DNA of 30,278 nt from Candidatus Hebobacteria bacterium (GTDB lineage Bacteria; Armatimonadota; Hebobacteria; Hebobacterales; Hebobacteraceae): positions 1-30,278 of the forward strand of contig JALGTT010000003.1 in the NCBI GenBank assembly GCA_029821235.1. Reading direction: 5' to 3'. The position numbers and the translations under genes are program-made. A model generated the notes under the pieces. That model made no database searches, was not told the origin of the DNA, and worked only from the letters and a program-made list of their open reading frames with translations. Below are positions 15,181 to 22,499 of the stretch, piece after piece (the first letter of the stretch is position 1; each line of letters starts with the position of its first letter).

Positions 15181-16002
15181 CTAACTCCCCGGCCGGGAGG
15201 CCCCTCCGGGGCCCTCCCGCACCGTCAACACCTCGCAGCCGTCCTCCGTAATGACGATCGTATGCTCGAAATGGGCCGACAGGGACCCATCCTGGGTCCG
15301 GTATGTCCAGCCGTCGTCCTCTTGCACCACCTCATGCCCGCCCTGGTTCACCATCGGCTCGATCGCCAGGCCCATCCCCGGCACGAGTTCCACATCACAC
15401 TCCTCACCCCCGACGAAGTTCGGCACCTGTGGCGGTTCGTGTGCCTCGTGCCCCACGCCGTGCCCGACCAACTGCCTCACTACGCTGTAGCCGTTCGCCT
15501 CCACGTGCCGCTGTACCGCGGCGGAGATATCCGCCACCCGGTTCCCCGGCCTCGCCTGGACGATGCCCTTCTCCAGCGCCTTCCGGGTCGCCCTCAGCAG
15601 CTTCTCGGCCTCCGCGTCAATTGCTCCCACGCCGAAGGTGGCCGCGCCGTCGGCTATCCGTCCCTCGACCGTGGCCCCCACATCGAAGGAGACGATGTCG
15701 CCCTCCTTCAGCATCCGCTCACCGGGGATCCCGTGCACCACCTCGTCGTTGATCGAGATGCAGACATGTCCCGGGTATCCGTAGAGCCCGTAGAACGTCG
15801 GCTCCGCGCCGAAACTCACGATCAGTTCGGCCGCCAGCCGGTCGAGTTCACCGGTGGTGATCCCCGGCACGGCCGCCTTTCCGAGGCGCTCGAGGACGAG
15901 GGCGACGATCCGCCCGGCCCGCCTCATCCTCGCGATATCCTGTTTGTCCTTCAGTCTTATCGCGCGCTTCTCTCGGCGCGCCTTGCTCCTCCTGGCCGTC
16001 AT
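15181..16002 (-). CDS. map: Methionine aminopeptidase type I
   Basis: Removes the initiator methionine from new proteins in the cytosol. The 273-residue protein has all five metal ligands: D107 (SFDVGA), D118, H181 (GHGVGHEAHEPP), E215 (LAIEPM) and E246 (HFEHTIVI). A basic stretch of about 14 residues (MTARRSKARREKRA) precedes the normal start of the fold; no later canonical start fits better. ATG at 16002 overlaps the adk stop by one base (TAATG), so it is translationally coupled. The adk-map pairing is typical of the spc operon in many bacteria. Confidence 0.97.
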   Translation of the reverse strand: MTARRSKARREKRAIRLKDKQDIARMRRAGRIVALVLERLGKAAVPGITTGELDRLAAELIVSFGAEPTFYGLYGYPGHVCISINDEVVHGIPGERMLKEGDIVSFDVGATVEGRIADGAATFGVGAIDAEAEKLLRATRKALEKGIVQARPGNRVADISAAVQRHVEANGYSVVRQLVGHGVGHEAHEPPQVPNFVGGEECDVELVPGMGLAIEPMVNQGGHEVVQEDDGWTYRTQDGSLSAHFEHTIVITEDGCEVLTVREGPGGASRPGS

Positions 16003-16679
16003 TACTGCGGTTCTCTGGCGCCGACCCGCTTGGCCGCGGCCTCCAGAATGGAGGCGATCTTCGCCAACACCCGGTCCACCCCGATCGCCCCGTCCACTTC
16101 GTGCAACAGGCCGCGGCTGCGATAGTACTCCACCAGCGGCGCAGTCTGCTCCTCGTACACCTGCAGTCGCTTGCGCACCACCTCCGGGTCCTCGTCCGAC
16201 CGCTGCACCAGCGCGGTTCCGCAGCGGTCGCACACCCCCGGCCGCTTGGGAGGCATGGTGTCGGCGTGGTAGACGGCATGGCACTGCGGGCAGATCAGCC
16301 TCCCCGACAGCCTGCGCAGGATCTCCTCCTCCGACACCCGGAGATAGATCACCGCGTCCAGCCGCTGGCCCATCGTCTCCAGCCGCGCGTCCAGCGCCTC
16401 CGCCTGGGCCAGCGTGCGCGGGAAGCCGTCCAGCACGAAACCGCTCTGCGCGTCCGGCCGCGCCAGCCGCTCTTCCATCATATCCAGAATCAGATCATCC
16501 GGCACCAGTTCGCCGGCCTCCATGTACGGTTTGGCCTTGCGCCCCAGTTCCGTGTCGTTCTTCACATTGTCGCGCAGCAAGTCGCCGGAGGCCACATGCA
16601 CCAGGCCCCATCTCTGCTGCATGGCGCTCGCCTGGGTTCCCTTGCCGGCCCCGGGCGCGCCCAGCAGCACCATTCTCAC
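16002..16679 (-). CDS. adk: Adenylate kinase (long form with zinc lid)
   Basis: Interconverts ATP plus AMP and two ADP. The P-loop GAPGAGKGT, the FVLDGFPRTLAQA segment and a long lid domain are present. The lid contains four cysteines as two CxxC pairs (CPQC and CDRC), the zinc-binding variant common in Gram-positive and deep-branching bacteria. GTG at 16679 gives the classic MRMVLLGAPG start and 225 residues. ATG at 16709, which overlaps the secY stop (TGATG), would add ten Cys/Gly-rich residues and cannot be ruled out because it would couple translation. It lies between secY and map as expected. Confidence 0.96.
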   Translation of the reverse strand: MRMVLLGAPGAGKGTQASAMQQRWGLVHVASGDLLRDNVKNDTELGRKAKPYMEAGELVPDDLILDMMEERLARPDAQSGFVLDGFPRTLAQAEALDARLETMGQRLDAVIYLRVSEEEILRRLSGRLICPQCHAVYHADTMPPKRPGVCDRCGTALVQRSDEDPEVVRKRLQVYEEQTAPLVEYYRSRGLLHEVDGAIGVDRVLAKIASILEAAAKRVGAREPQ

Positions 16680-16708
16680 CGCGCTCTCGCCGCCACAGCA
16701 CTCACACA

Positions 16709-18001
16709 TCAGCGGATAAACCCTTCGTACTGGCGCATCACCAGATGCGCCTCGATCTGTTGTATCGTGTCCAGCGCCACCCCGACCAGAATCAGCAGTG
16801 AGGTGCCTCCCACCACCGTGAAGGTAGTGACCCCGGTGAAGACGGGCACGTAGAAGGACAGCAGCGCGATTACGCCCAGGAACAGCGCCCCGGCGAGCGT
16901 GATCCGCGAGAGTACGCGGTCCAGATGCCTCTCGGTCGGCCGGCCCGGACGGATGCCGGGGATGAAACTTCCGTACTTCTTCAGATTATCAGAAACATCG
17001 GACACATTGAAGGTGACCGCGGTGTAGAAGTAGGTGAAGAACACCACCAGCAAGAAGTACATGCCGGCGGCAAAGGGGGTCTTCGCCGGGTCCAGGAAGT
17101 CCGCGATCCGGCCCACCAGGGTCGTCGGGTCCGGTTGCCCGCCTCCCACCAGGTTGGCGATCTGCCCCGGCAGCATGGCGATGGCGAGAGCGAAGATGAT
17201 GGGGATCACTCCCGCGGTGTTGACCCGGATGGGGAGGTAGCTGGACCCGCCGCCATACACCTTCGTCCCGACCACCCGCTTTGCGGATTGGATGGTAATG
17301 CGCCGCTCCCCCTTGGTGATGTAGACGATGCCCGCCACCGCGCCAAGCCAGATGATGGCCAGCAGAAGGACGCTGACCCAGGAAATGTTGCCCGTGCGCC
17401 AGAAGTTGAACGTCCTCACCACATCCACCGGCATCCGCGCCACGATCCCCACGAAGATGATGAGGGAGACGCCGTTGCCGATTCCCTTGTCCGTAATCTG
17501 CTCGCCCATCCACATCAGGAAGCACGTGCCGCCGGTCAGCGTGATGACCACCGGGATCAACTGCACCCCGCCGATCTGGAGAATCCCCATTTTCCGCAGC
17601 GTCACGCAGACCATCGCCGCCTGCAGCACGGCGAGGAAGATGGTCAGCCAGCGGGTGTACTGCGAGATCACCTTCTGCCCCGCCTGACCCTGTTTCGCCA
17701 GTTCCGCGATGCGCGGCCAGGCGATCCCCAGCAACTGAAAGATGATGGAGGCGTTGATGTAGGGCATGATCCCCATGGCGAGGATGGAGAAGCGCCGGAA
17801 CGCCCCGCCCGAGAACACGTCGAACAGGTTGATCAGGCTCCCGCTCTCCACCAGTTTCTTCATCGCCGCCGGATCGATGTACGGCACGGGGATGTGGAGG
17901 CCGACCACGTACACGGCGAACATCCCGAATACGAACAGGATGCGCCGTCTCAGGTCCGGCAACTTGAAGGCGGCTGTTATCGGTCCGAGCAGAGCAGACA
18001 C
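16709..18001 (-). CDS. secY: Protein translocase subunit SecY
   Basis: Channel subunit of the SecYEG translocon in the cytoplasmic membrane. The 430-residue protein has ten hydrophobic helices. The first reads ILFVFGMFAVYVVGLHIPVP, and the plug region SLINLFDVFSGGAFRRFSI and the GMYFLLVVFFTYFYTAVTF helix are family hallmarks. GTG at 18001 is the start, with GGAGG eight bases upstream; it begins one base after the rplO stop. The C-terminal cytoplasmic tail is short. Full length, no anomaly. Confidence 0.98.
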   Translation of the reverse strand: MSALLGPITAAFKLPDLRRRILFVFGMFAVYVVGLHIPVPYIDPAAMKKLVESGSLINLFDVFSGGAFRRFSILAMGIMPYINASIIFQLLGIAWPRIAELAKQGQAGQKVISQYTRWLTIFLAVLQAAMVCVTLRKMGILQIGGVQLIPVVITLTGGTCFLMWMGEQITDKGIGNGVSLIIFVGIVARMPVDVVRTFNFWRTGNISWVSVLLLAIIWLGAVAGIVYITKGERRITIQSAKRVVGTKVYGGGSSYLPIRVNTAGVIPIIFALAIAMLPGQIANLVGGGQPDPTTLVGRIADFLDPAKTPFAAGMYFLLVVFFTYFYTAVTFNVSDVSDNLKKYGSFIPGIRPGRPTERHLDRVLSRITLAGALFLGVIALLSFYVPVFTGVTTFTVVGGTSLLILVGVALDTIQQIEAHLVMRQYEGFIR

Positions 18002-18002
18002 G

Positions 18003-18461
18003 TCAGATTACCTCCGCGGTTCCGCCCGCGGCCTCGATCTTGGCGCGCGCCGAGGCGCTGAAGTGGTGGGCCTTCACCTTCAGCGGCTTGCTGAGCTCCC
18101 CCTCCCCCAGCACCCGCAGCCCGTCGCCGAGTTTGCGAATCACCTTTTTCTCCAGCAGCATCTGCGGGGTGATCTCCGCCTCGGCCTCACAGCACTCCTG
18201 GAGCCTTCCCACGTTCACCTCCGCGAAGTGCCGCCGGAAGATCCCCCGGTTGCGGGCGGACTTCCCCATTCCCCGCCGCTTGCGCAGGCGGCGGTAGAGC
18301 GGCGTCTGGCCGCCCTCGAACCCCGGCCGCACGGTATCGCGGGCCTTCTGGCCCTTCATGCCGCGGGTGGAGGTCTTTCCGTGTCCGGAGCCCATGCCCC
18401 GGCCCACCCGCTTCTTTCTTCGTTTCGCTCCCTCGGCGGGACGCAGATCGGACAATCGCAT
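18003..18461 (-). CDS. rplO: 50S ribosomal protein L15
   Basis: Large-subunit assembly protein. The 152-residue sequence has the basic glycine-rich N-terminus KKRVGRGMGSGHGKTSTRGMKGQ-like segment, GFEGGQTPLYRRLRKRRG, and the C-terminal fold ending AGGTAEVI. ATG at 18461 lies two bases after rpmD ends; secY starts one base after its stop. The L30-L15-SecY order is standard. Confidence 0.98.
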   Translation of the reverse strand: MRLSDLRPAEGAKRRKKRVGRGMGSGHGKTSTRGMKGQKARDTVRPGFEGGQTPLYRRLRKRRGMGKSARNRGIFRRHFAEVNVGRLQECCEAEAEITPQMLLEKKVIRKLGDGLRVLGEGELSKPLKVKAHHFSASARAKIEAAGGTAEVI

Positions 18462-18463
18462 CT

Positions 18464-18703
18464 TCAGTCTCCCTGCTTCTTGGCCCGCGGACTGGACTTC
18501 TTCCGCCCTCGCTTCGGCTCGTCCGGGAGTTCCTCCACCGTCACCAGGTGTCTGAGTTTGCTCACCATCCCGCGGATGGCGGGGTTATCCGGCCGCACCA
18601 CGGCCCCGTTCAGCCTCCGCAGACCGAGGGCACGCACGGTGTCCTTCTGGTCCTGGGGATAGCCGATCACGCTCTTGGCGAGAGTAATCCGTAGGCGACT
18701 CAT
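18464..18703 (-). CDS. rpmD: 50S ribosomal protein L30 with basic tail
   Basis: The first 60 residues (LRITLAKSVIGYPQDQKDTV, then LNGAVVRPDNPAIRGMVSKL) are an ordinary bacterial L30. A further 19 residues form a basic, lysine/arginine-rich tail (KRGRKKSSPRAKK), giving 79 in total; most L30 proteins stop near 60. ATG at 18703 overlaps the rpsE stop as ATGA, so the two are translationally coupled. Confidence 0.97.
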   Translation of the reverse strand: MSRLRITLAKSVIGYPQDQKDTVRALGLRRLNGAVVRPDNPAIRGMVSKLRHLVTVEELPDEPKRGRKKSSPRAKKQGD

Positions 18704-19284
18704 CCTTCCTCGGCCTCCGCTGCGGGCTCCTCGGGCGCCGGCGTCTCCACCGCCTCCAGATGATATCTCTCCGCGATCTCCTCCGGCTTGCGCCCCCGCA
18801 TCGCCGCCACTTCCTGGGCGGTGCGCAGGCTCAGCAGGCCCTTCATGGCCGCCCGCGCGATGTTGATGGGGTTGTCGGAGCCCAGCGATTTCGACAACAC
18901 GTCCTTGATCCCCGCCGCCTCCAGCACGGCCCGCACCGCGCCTCCGGCGATCACCCCGGTCCCCGGCGAGGCCGGCTTCAGCAACACCCTGGCCGCGCCC
19001 CACCGCGATTCCACCGGATGAGGAATGGTGGTCCCCAGGCGCGCGATCTTGCTCATGTTCTTCTTCGCGTCCTCCGCGCCTTTCCTGACCGCGTCGGGCA
19101 CCTGCAGCGCCTTGCCCAGGCCCACGCCGACGGAGCCGTCGCCGTCTCCCACCACCACCAGCGCGCTCCAGCGCAGGGTGCGGCCGCCCTTGTGCACCTT
19201 CTGAACCCGGTTGAGGGCCACCAACTTCTCCTCGATGAGCGCCTCGCCGGTCGCGTCCCTGTTGAATTGTTGTTCGCGGCGCAT
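18700..19284 (-). CDS. rpsE: 30S ribosomal protein S5
   Basis: Small-subunit protein involved in decoding fidelity and mRNA unwinding at the entry site. The 194-residue protein has the double-stranded RNA-binding-like N-terminal domain (GGRTLRWSALVVVGDGDGSV) and the C-terminal domain with the SLGSDNPINIARAAMKGL helix. The last 15 or so residues are acidic and alanine-rich (PAPEEPAAEAEEG). ATG at 19284, GAGG ten bases upstream. The stop overlaps the rpmD start. Confidence 0.98.
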   Translation of the reverse strand: MRREQQFNRDATGEALIEEKLVALNRVQKVHKGGRTLRWSALVVVGDGDGSVGVGLGKALQVPDAVRKGAEDAKKNMSKIARLGTTIPHPVESRWGAARVLLKPASPGTGVIAGGAVRAVLEAAGIKDVLSKSLGSDNPINIARAAMKGLLSLRTAQEVAAMRGRKPEEIAERYHLEAVETPAPEEPAAEAEEG

Positions 19285-19306
19285 TCGTGTCTTACCTCGG
19301 CATCCC

Positions 19307-19687
19307 TCAGAATTTCAGCCCGGCCTCGCGGGCTCCCTCCGCCACCTCCCGCGTGCGGCCGTGGTAACGGTATCCCCCGCGGTCGAACACCACGCTGGTG
19401 ATGCCCTGCTCTTTGGCCCGGCTCCCGATTGCCTTCCCCACCGCGCGCGCCGCCGCCGCGTCGCGCTTCGACTTGCCCTCCTCCACCACGCCCGGCTCCA
19501 GCGAGTTCGCCTGCACCAGGGTGCGGCCCCGTCCCTCGTCGGCGTCGTCGTCTATCACCTGCGCGTAGATGGCCCGCAGGCTGCGAAACACGCACAGACG
19601 CGGCCGCTCGGCGGTGCCGCGCACCGTCTTGCGCACCCGCCGGTGCCTGCGCTTTCGCGCCTCCTTGATCCTCCTCACTGTCACCAC
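19307..19687 (-). CDS. rplR: 50S ribosomal protein L18
   Basis: Binds 5S rRNA together with L5. The core RKRRHRRVRKTVRGTAERPR near residue 12 and the C-terminal FDRGGYRYHGRTREVAEGAR are diagnostic. The start is uncertain because no ATG is available: TTG at 19693, GTG at 19687, GTG at 19684 and GTG at 19678 are possible. GTG at 19687 is chosen for its spacing of ten bases from AAGGGAG; this gives 126 residues. It follows rplF by 27 bases. Confidence 0.95.
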   Translation of the reverse strand: MVTVRRIKEARKRRHRRVRKTVRGTAERPRLCVFRSLRAIYAQVIDDDADEGRGRTLVQANSLEPGVVEEGKSKRDAAAARAVGKAIGSRAKEQGITSVVFDRGGYRYHGRTREVAEGAREAGLKF

Positions 19688-19714
19688 TGTCAAATCGCTC
19701 CCTTACTATGCCCG

Positions 19715-20290
19715 TTACGCGGTGGCCTGCGCCGCCTTGCCGGCCTTGCGCAGGATGCGCTCGCCCTGATACCGGAATCCCTTTCCCTTGTAGGGCTCGG
19801 GCTTCTTGGCGGCCTTTATCCGGGCGGCGGTCTGCCCCAGCAATTCCTTGTCGATTCCCTTCAGCGTCAGCCGGGCCGAGAGGTAGTCGTTCTGGCTGGT
19901 CGGGACGAAGGTCTCGACCTCCGCGGTAATGCCCTCCGGCAGGTCGAACACCACCGGATGCGAGAACCCGAGTTGACAGGTCAGCCTGGAGCCCTGCTGC
20001 TGCACGCGGAAGCCCACGCCGTACAGTTCCAGCACCTTTACGAATCCTTCGCTCACTCCCTGGACCAGGTTGGCGATCAACGTGCGGGTGAGGCCGTGGA
20101 GGCTTCTGTGCAACTTGCTCTCCGAGGGCCGTTTGACCACGACCTCTTCCTCTCCGATCTCCACCTGCATCGCCTCCGGGATCACCCGCGACAGTTCGCC
20201 CAGCGGGCCCTTCGCGGTCACCCGATGGTCGCTCATCTCCACTTTCACTCCGGCCGGCAGCCGGATCGGCGCTTTGCCAATACGCGACAT
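19715..20290 (-). CDS. rplF: 50S ribosomal protein L6
   Basis: Large-subunit protein near the sarcin-ricin loop and factor-binding site. The sequence starts MSRIGKAPI, contains LELYGVGFRVQQQG and LGFSHPV in the duplicated fold, and ends with KKPEPYKGKGFRYQGE, the family signature. ATG at 20290 gives the standard N-terminus and 191 residues; GGTGAT lies just upstream. GTG 20299 and ATG 20296 are less likely starts. The 51-base gap to rpsH shows no promoter. Confidence 0.97.
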   Translation of the reverse strand: MSRIGKAPIRLPAGVKVEMSDHRVTAKGPLGELSRVIPEAMQVEIGEEEVVVKRPSESKLHRSLHGLTRTLIANLVQGVSEGFVKVLELYGVGFRVQQQGSRLTCQLGFSHPVVFDLPEGITAEVETFVPTSQNDYLSARLTLKGIDKELLGQTAARIKAAKKPEPYKGKGFRYQGERILRKAGKAAQATA

Positions 20291-20341
20291 CGTCATCACC
20301 CAACTTTCACTGACTGTCCGTCGTGCCCGTACCGCCCCAGG

Positions 20342-20740
20342 CTACCAGATGTAACACAACACCTCGCCGCCCACCCGGCGCCGCCGCGCCTCCCGGCCGG
20401 TCAACACCCCGCGCGAGGTGGACAGAATGGCGATTCCCAGGCCGCCCATCACCCGCGGGATCTCGTCCGCCGCCACATAGGTGCGCACCCCCGGCCGGCT
20501 CACCCGGCGCAGCCCGCTGATGACCGGCTTTCCCTCCGGCGTGTAGCGCAGGTGCAGCCGGATTTTCCCCTGGGGCTTGTCGTCCACCAGGTCGTACTTC
20601 TGGATATAGCCCTGGGCCTTGAGGATCTTGGCGATCTCCAGTTTGATCTTGGAGGCGGGCACCAGCACGCGGTCGTGGCCCGCCATCGCGGCGTTCCGGA
20701 TTCTCGTCAGCATATCGGCGATCTGATCGGTAACTGCCAT
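20342..20740 (-). CDS. rpsH: 30S ribosomal protein S8
   Basis: 16S rRNA-binding assembly protein; in E. coli it also represses the spc operon. The 132-residue protein has DQIADMLTRIRNAAMAGH at the start and the GILSTSRGVLT-like segment (AILSTSRGVLTGREARRRRVGGEVLCYIW) at the end. ATG at 20740 is chosen over the upstream TTG at 20758 because it yields the family N-terminus and a normal 11-base gap after rpsZ. No S8-binding leader hairpin was recognised. Confidence 0.97.
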   Translation of the reverse strand: MAVTDQIADMLTRIRNAAMAGHDRVLVPASKIKLEIAKILKAQGYIQKYDLVDDKPQGKIRLHLRYTPEGKPVISGLRRVSRPGVRTYVAADEIPRVMGGLGIAILSTSRGVLTGREARRRRVGGEVLCYIW

Positions 20741-20751
20741 AGTCTCTCGCC

Positions 20752-20937
20752 TCACCAACTCGCCTTGGTAATGCCCGGCAACTGCCCCCGCGAGGCCAAC
20801 TCGCGGAAGCAGATCCTACACATGCTGAACTGCCTCATGTAGGCCCGCGGACGCCCGCACACCTGGCACCGGTTGTATTTGCGCACCCGGAACTTCGGCG
20901 TGCGACTCGCCTTCACGATCAGAGATTTCTTGGCCAA
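20752..20937 (-). CDS. rpsZ: 30S ribosomal protein S14, zinc-binding type Z
   Basis: Short 61-residue S14. Four cysteines (C24, C27, C40, C43) form the zinc site of the C+ type that lacks the long N-terminal arm of proteobacterial S14. It ends LPGITKASW as usual. The start is TTG at 20937, supported by GGAGG eight bases upstream and by the MAKKSLIVKA family start. It lies 30 bases after rplE. Confidence 0.97.
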   Translation of the reverse strand: MAKKSLIVKASRTPKFRVRKYNRCQVCGRPRAYMRQFSMCRICFRELASRGQLPGITKASW

Positions 20938-20967
20938 GTTCTCTACCTCCAGAGATCCTCTCCGCCG

Positions 20968-21561
20968 TCATTCCTGCAGCGGAAGCCCGAGTTCTCGCAG
21001 GAAAACTATCGCTTCCTCGTCGGTCCGCGCGGTGGTCACAATCGTTACGTTCATCCCCTGCACCCGGCTCACCTTATCCAGGTCGATCTCCGGGAACACG
21101 GTCTGTTCCCGCAGCCCGAGATTGTAGTTGCCGTGGCCGTCCACCGCCTCCGGGGAAAGCCCCCGGAAGTCCCTGATGCGCGGCAGCGCCACGCTGATCA
21201 GGCGGTCCAGAAACTCCCACATGCGAGCCCCGCGCAGGGTGACCATGCACCCCACGGGGTTGTTCTGTCTCACTCTGAACTGGGCGATGGACCGCTTGGC
21301 GCGCCGGATCGCCGGCCGTTGCCCGGTGACCGTCGCCAGGTCCTCCATGGCCGTCTCCAGCGCCTTCGGTTCCTGCACCGCGGCGCCCACGCCCATGCTG
21401 ACCACGATCTTCGAGAGCCTCGGCACCTGCATCACGTTCCGGTAGCCGAAGCGCCGGGTCAGCGCCGGCACCACCTCCTGGTGGTACTTCTCCCTCAACC
21501 GCGGCTGGGGAGTCGCGCCCGTCTCCTCGCTCACTTCTGCTTGCTGTTGTTCTTGCGCCAT
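20968..21561 (-). CDS. rplE: 50S ribosomal protein L5
   Basis: Binds 5S rRNA and bridges to S13. The core (PRLSKIVVSMGVGAA, RQNNPVGCMVTLRG, FPEIDLDKVSRVQGMNVTIVTTA) is standard. The 197-residue protein has about 18 extra N-terminal residues, rich in Gln and Glu (MAQEQQQAEVSEETG), before the usual LREKY start. ATG at 21561. Gaps: 45 bases after rplX, 30 before rpsZ. Confidence 0.97.
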   Translation of the reverse strand: MAQEQQQAEVSEETGATPQPRLREKYHQEVVPALTRRFGYRNVMQVPRLSKIVVSMGVGAAVQEPKALETAMEDLATVTGQRPAIRRAKRSIAQFRVRQNNPVGCMVTLRGARMWEFLDRLISVALPRIRDFRGLSPEAVDGHGNYNLGLREQTVFPEIDLDKVSRVQGMNVTIVTTARTDEEAIVFLRELGLPLQE

Positions 21562-21606
21562 TATGTCAGAGCCTCATCATCAACGGCAGGTATCCGTCCC
21601 GCCCGG

Positions 21607-22053
21607 CTACTGCACCCCGTCCACCGGCTCTCCGCAGCGTCGGCAAATCCGCACCGTCTTCCCCTCCACGGTTCCCCGCCGCACCCGGGTGGGCCGATCG
21701 CAGTTCGGGCACACCAGCATCACGTTCGCCACCGAGATCGGGCCGGGCTGTTCGGATCTCCCGGCCTGAAGTTGCTGGGTCTGGGTGGTCCGGCCCCGCG
21801 GCCGCGAGTGCTTCACCCTCATGTTCACCCCCTCCACCACCACCCGGCGCTGCGCGGGGAGAACCTTGATCACCCGCCCTCGGCGCCCGGGCCGCTTGTC
21901 CGCCTCCTTCCGCTGCTGGGTCGGGTCGAGGCGCTCCAGGTCCTCCGGACTCAGCCGCGCCTCGCGGTCGGCTCCCGCCCGCACGAAGACGATGTCGCCT
22001 TCCTTGATGTGCAGTTTGGGACGGACTCTTCGCGTGCTCACCTTGGCCGCCAT
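21607..22053 (-). CDS. rplX: 50S ribosomal protein L24 with zinc ribbon and KOW-loop insertion
   Basis: Assembly-initiator protein next to the exit tunnel. At 148 residues it is about 40 longer than typical. The KOW motif is split: after IVFVRAG (21-27) some 26 residues are inserted before GRRGRVIKVLP. The C-terminal part has the IHVSNVMLV-type strand (ISVANVMLV) followed by a C115/C118 and C137/C140 zinc ribbon, a variant known in several bacterial groups. ATG at 22053 has a strong GGAGGTGG site and lies one base after the rplN stop. Confidence 0.96.
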   Translation of the reverse strand: MAAKVSTRRVRPKLHIKEGDIVFVRAGADREARLSPEDLERLDPTQQRKEADKRPGRRGRVIKVLPAQRRVVVEGVNMRVKHSRPRGRTTQTQQLQAGRSEQPGPISVANVMLVCPNCDRPTRVRRGTVEGKTVRICRRCGEPVDGVQ

Positions 22054-22054
22054 C

Positions 22055-22423
22055 TCACACCACCTCCGGCGCCAGGGATACGATTCTCATGAACTCTTTC
22101 TCCCTGAGTTCCCGCGCCACCGGACCGAACACCCGCGTGCCCCTCGGGTTCTGCTGGTCCCCGATCAGCACCACCGCGTTGTCGTCGAAGCGGATGACGG
22201 ATCCGTCGCGGCGCCGCATGGGCTGCTTCTGCCTCACCACCACCGCCCGCGCCACCTCGCCCTTCTTCACGGCAGAGGCGGGGATGACTTGCTTCACCGC
22301 CACCACGATGGTGTCGCCCACGCGCGCATAGCGGCGGTTCGACCCGCCCAGCACGCGGATGCACTCCACCACTCGGGCTCCCGAGTTGTCTGCCACTTTC
22401 AATCTCGTGCGTAACTGTATCAT
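22055..22423 (-). CDS. rplN: 50S ribosomal protein L14
   Basis: Interface protein of the large subunit. All 122 residues fit the family: MIQLRTRLKVADNSGAR, GDTIVVAVKQVIPASAVKKGEV, and the ending FMRIVSLAPEVV. ATG at 22423. In most bacteria rpsQ lies directly upstream; here an EF-G-like gene is placed between them, with a 76-base gap before rplN. Confidence 0.98.
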   Translation of the reverse strand: MIQLRTRLKVADNSGARVVECIRVLGGSNRRYARVGDTIVVAVKQVIPASAVKKGEVARAVVVRQKQPMRRRDGSVIRFDDNAVVLIGDQQNPRGTRVFGPVARELREKEFMRIVSLAPEVV

Positions 22424-22454
22424 CGCATCGTCCTGCGCTCTGCGCTCCCCGGGG

Positions 22455-22494
22455 CCGTCTCTGCCGCCCCCGGCGCAATCATGTCAAGAGACGG
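22455..22494. repeat. 8-bp perfect inverted repeat between EF-G-like gene and rplN
   Basis: CCGTCTCT at 22455-22462 and its complement at 22487-22494 flank a 24-base, GC-rich spacer. The right arm lies six bases after the stop of the EF-G-like gene. As RNA it would form a short hairpin without a U-run, so it is not a standard terminator. It could stabilise a 3' end, regulate L14, or be chance. Confidence 0.4.
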
Positions 22495-22499
22495 TCGGC

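Noticed and set aside
16680..16709. ATG at 16709 as the adk start
   Set aside because: It overlaps the secY stop, but adds ten Cys/Gly-rich residues before the family start; kept as an alternative only.
22459..22487. TTGACA element (minus strand, 22482-22487) as a promoter for rplN
   Set aside because: The -35 match is perfect, but at 16 to 18 bases downstream there is GGCAGA, GCAGAG or CAGAGA, none resembling TATAAT.
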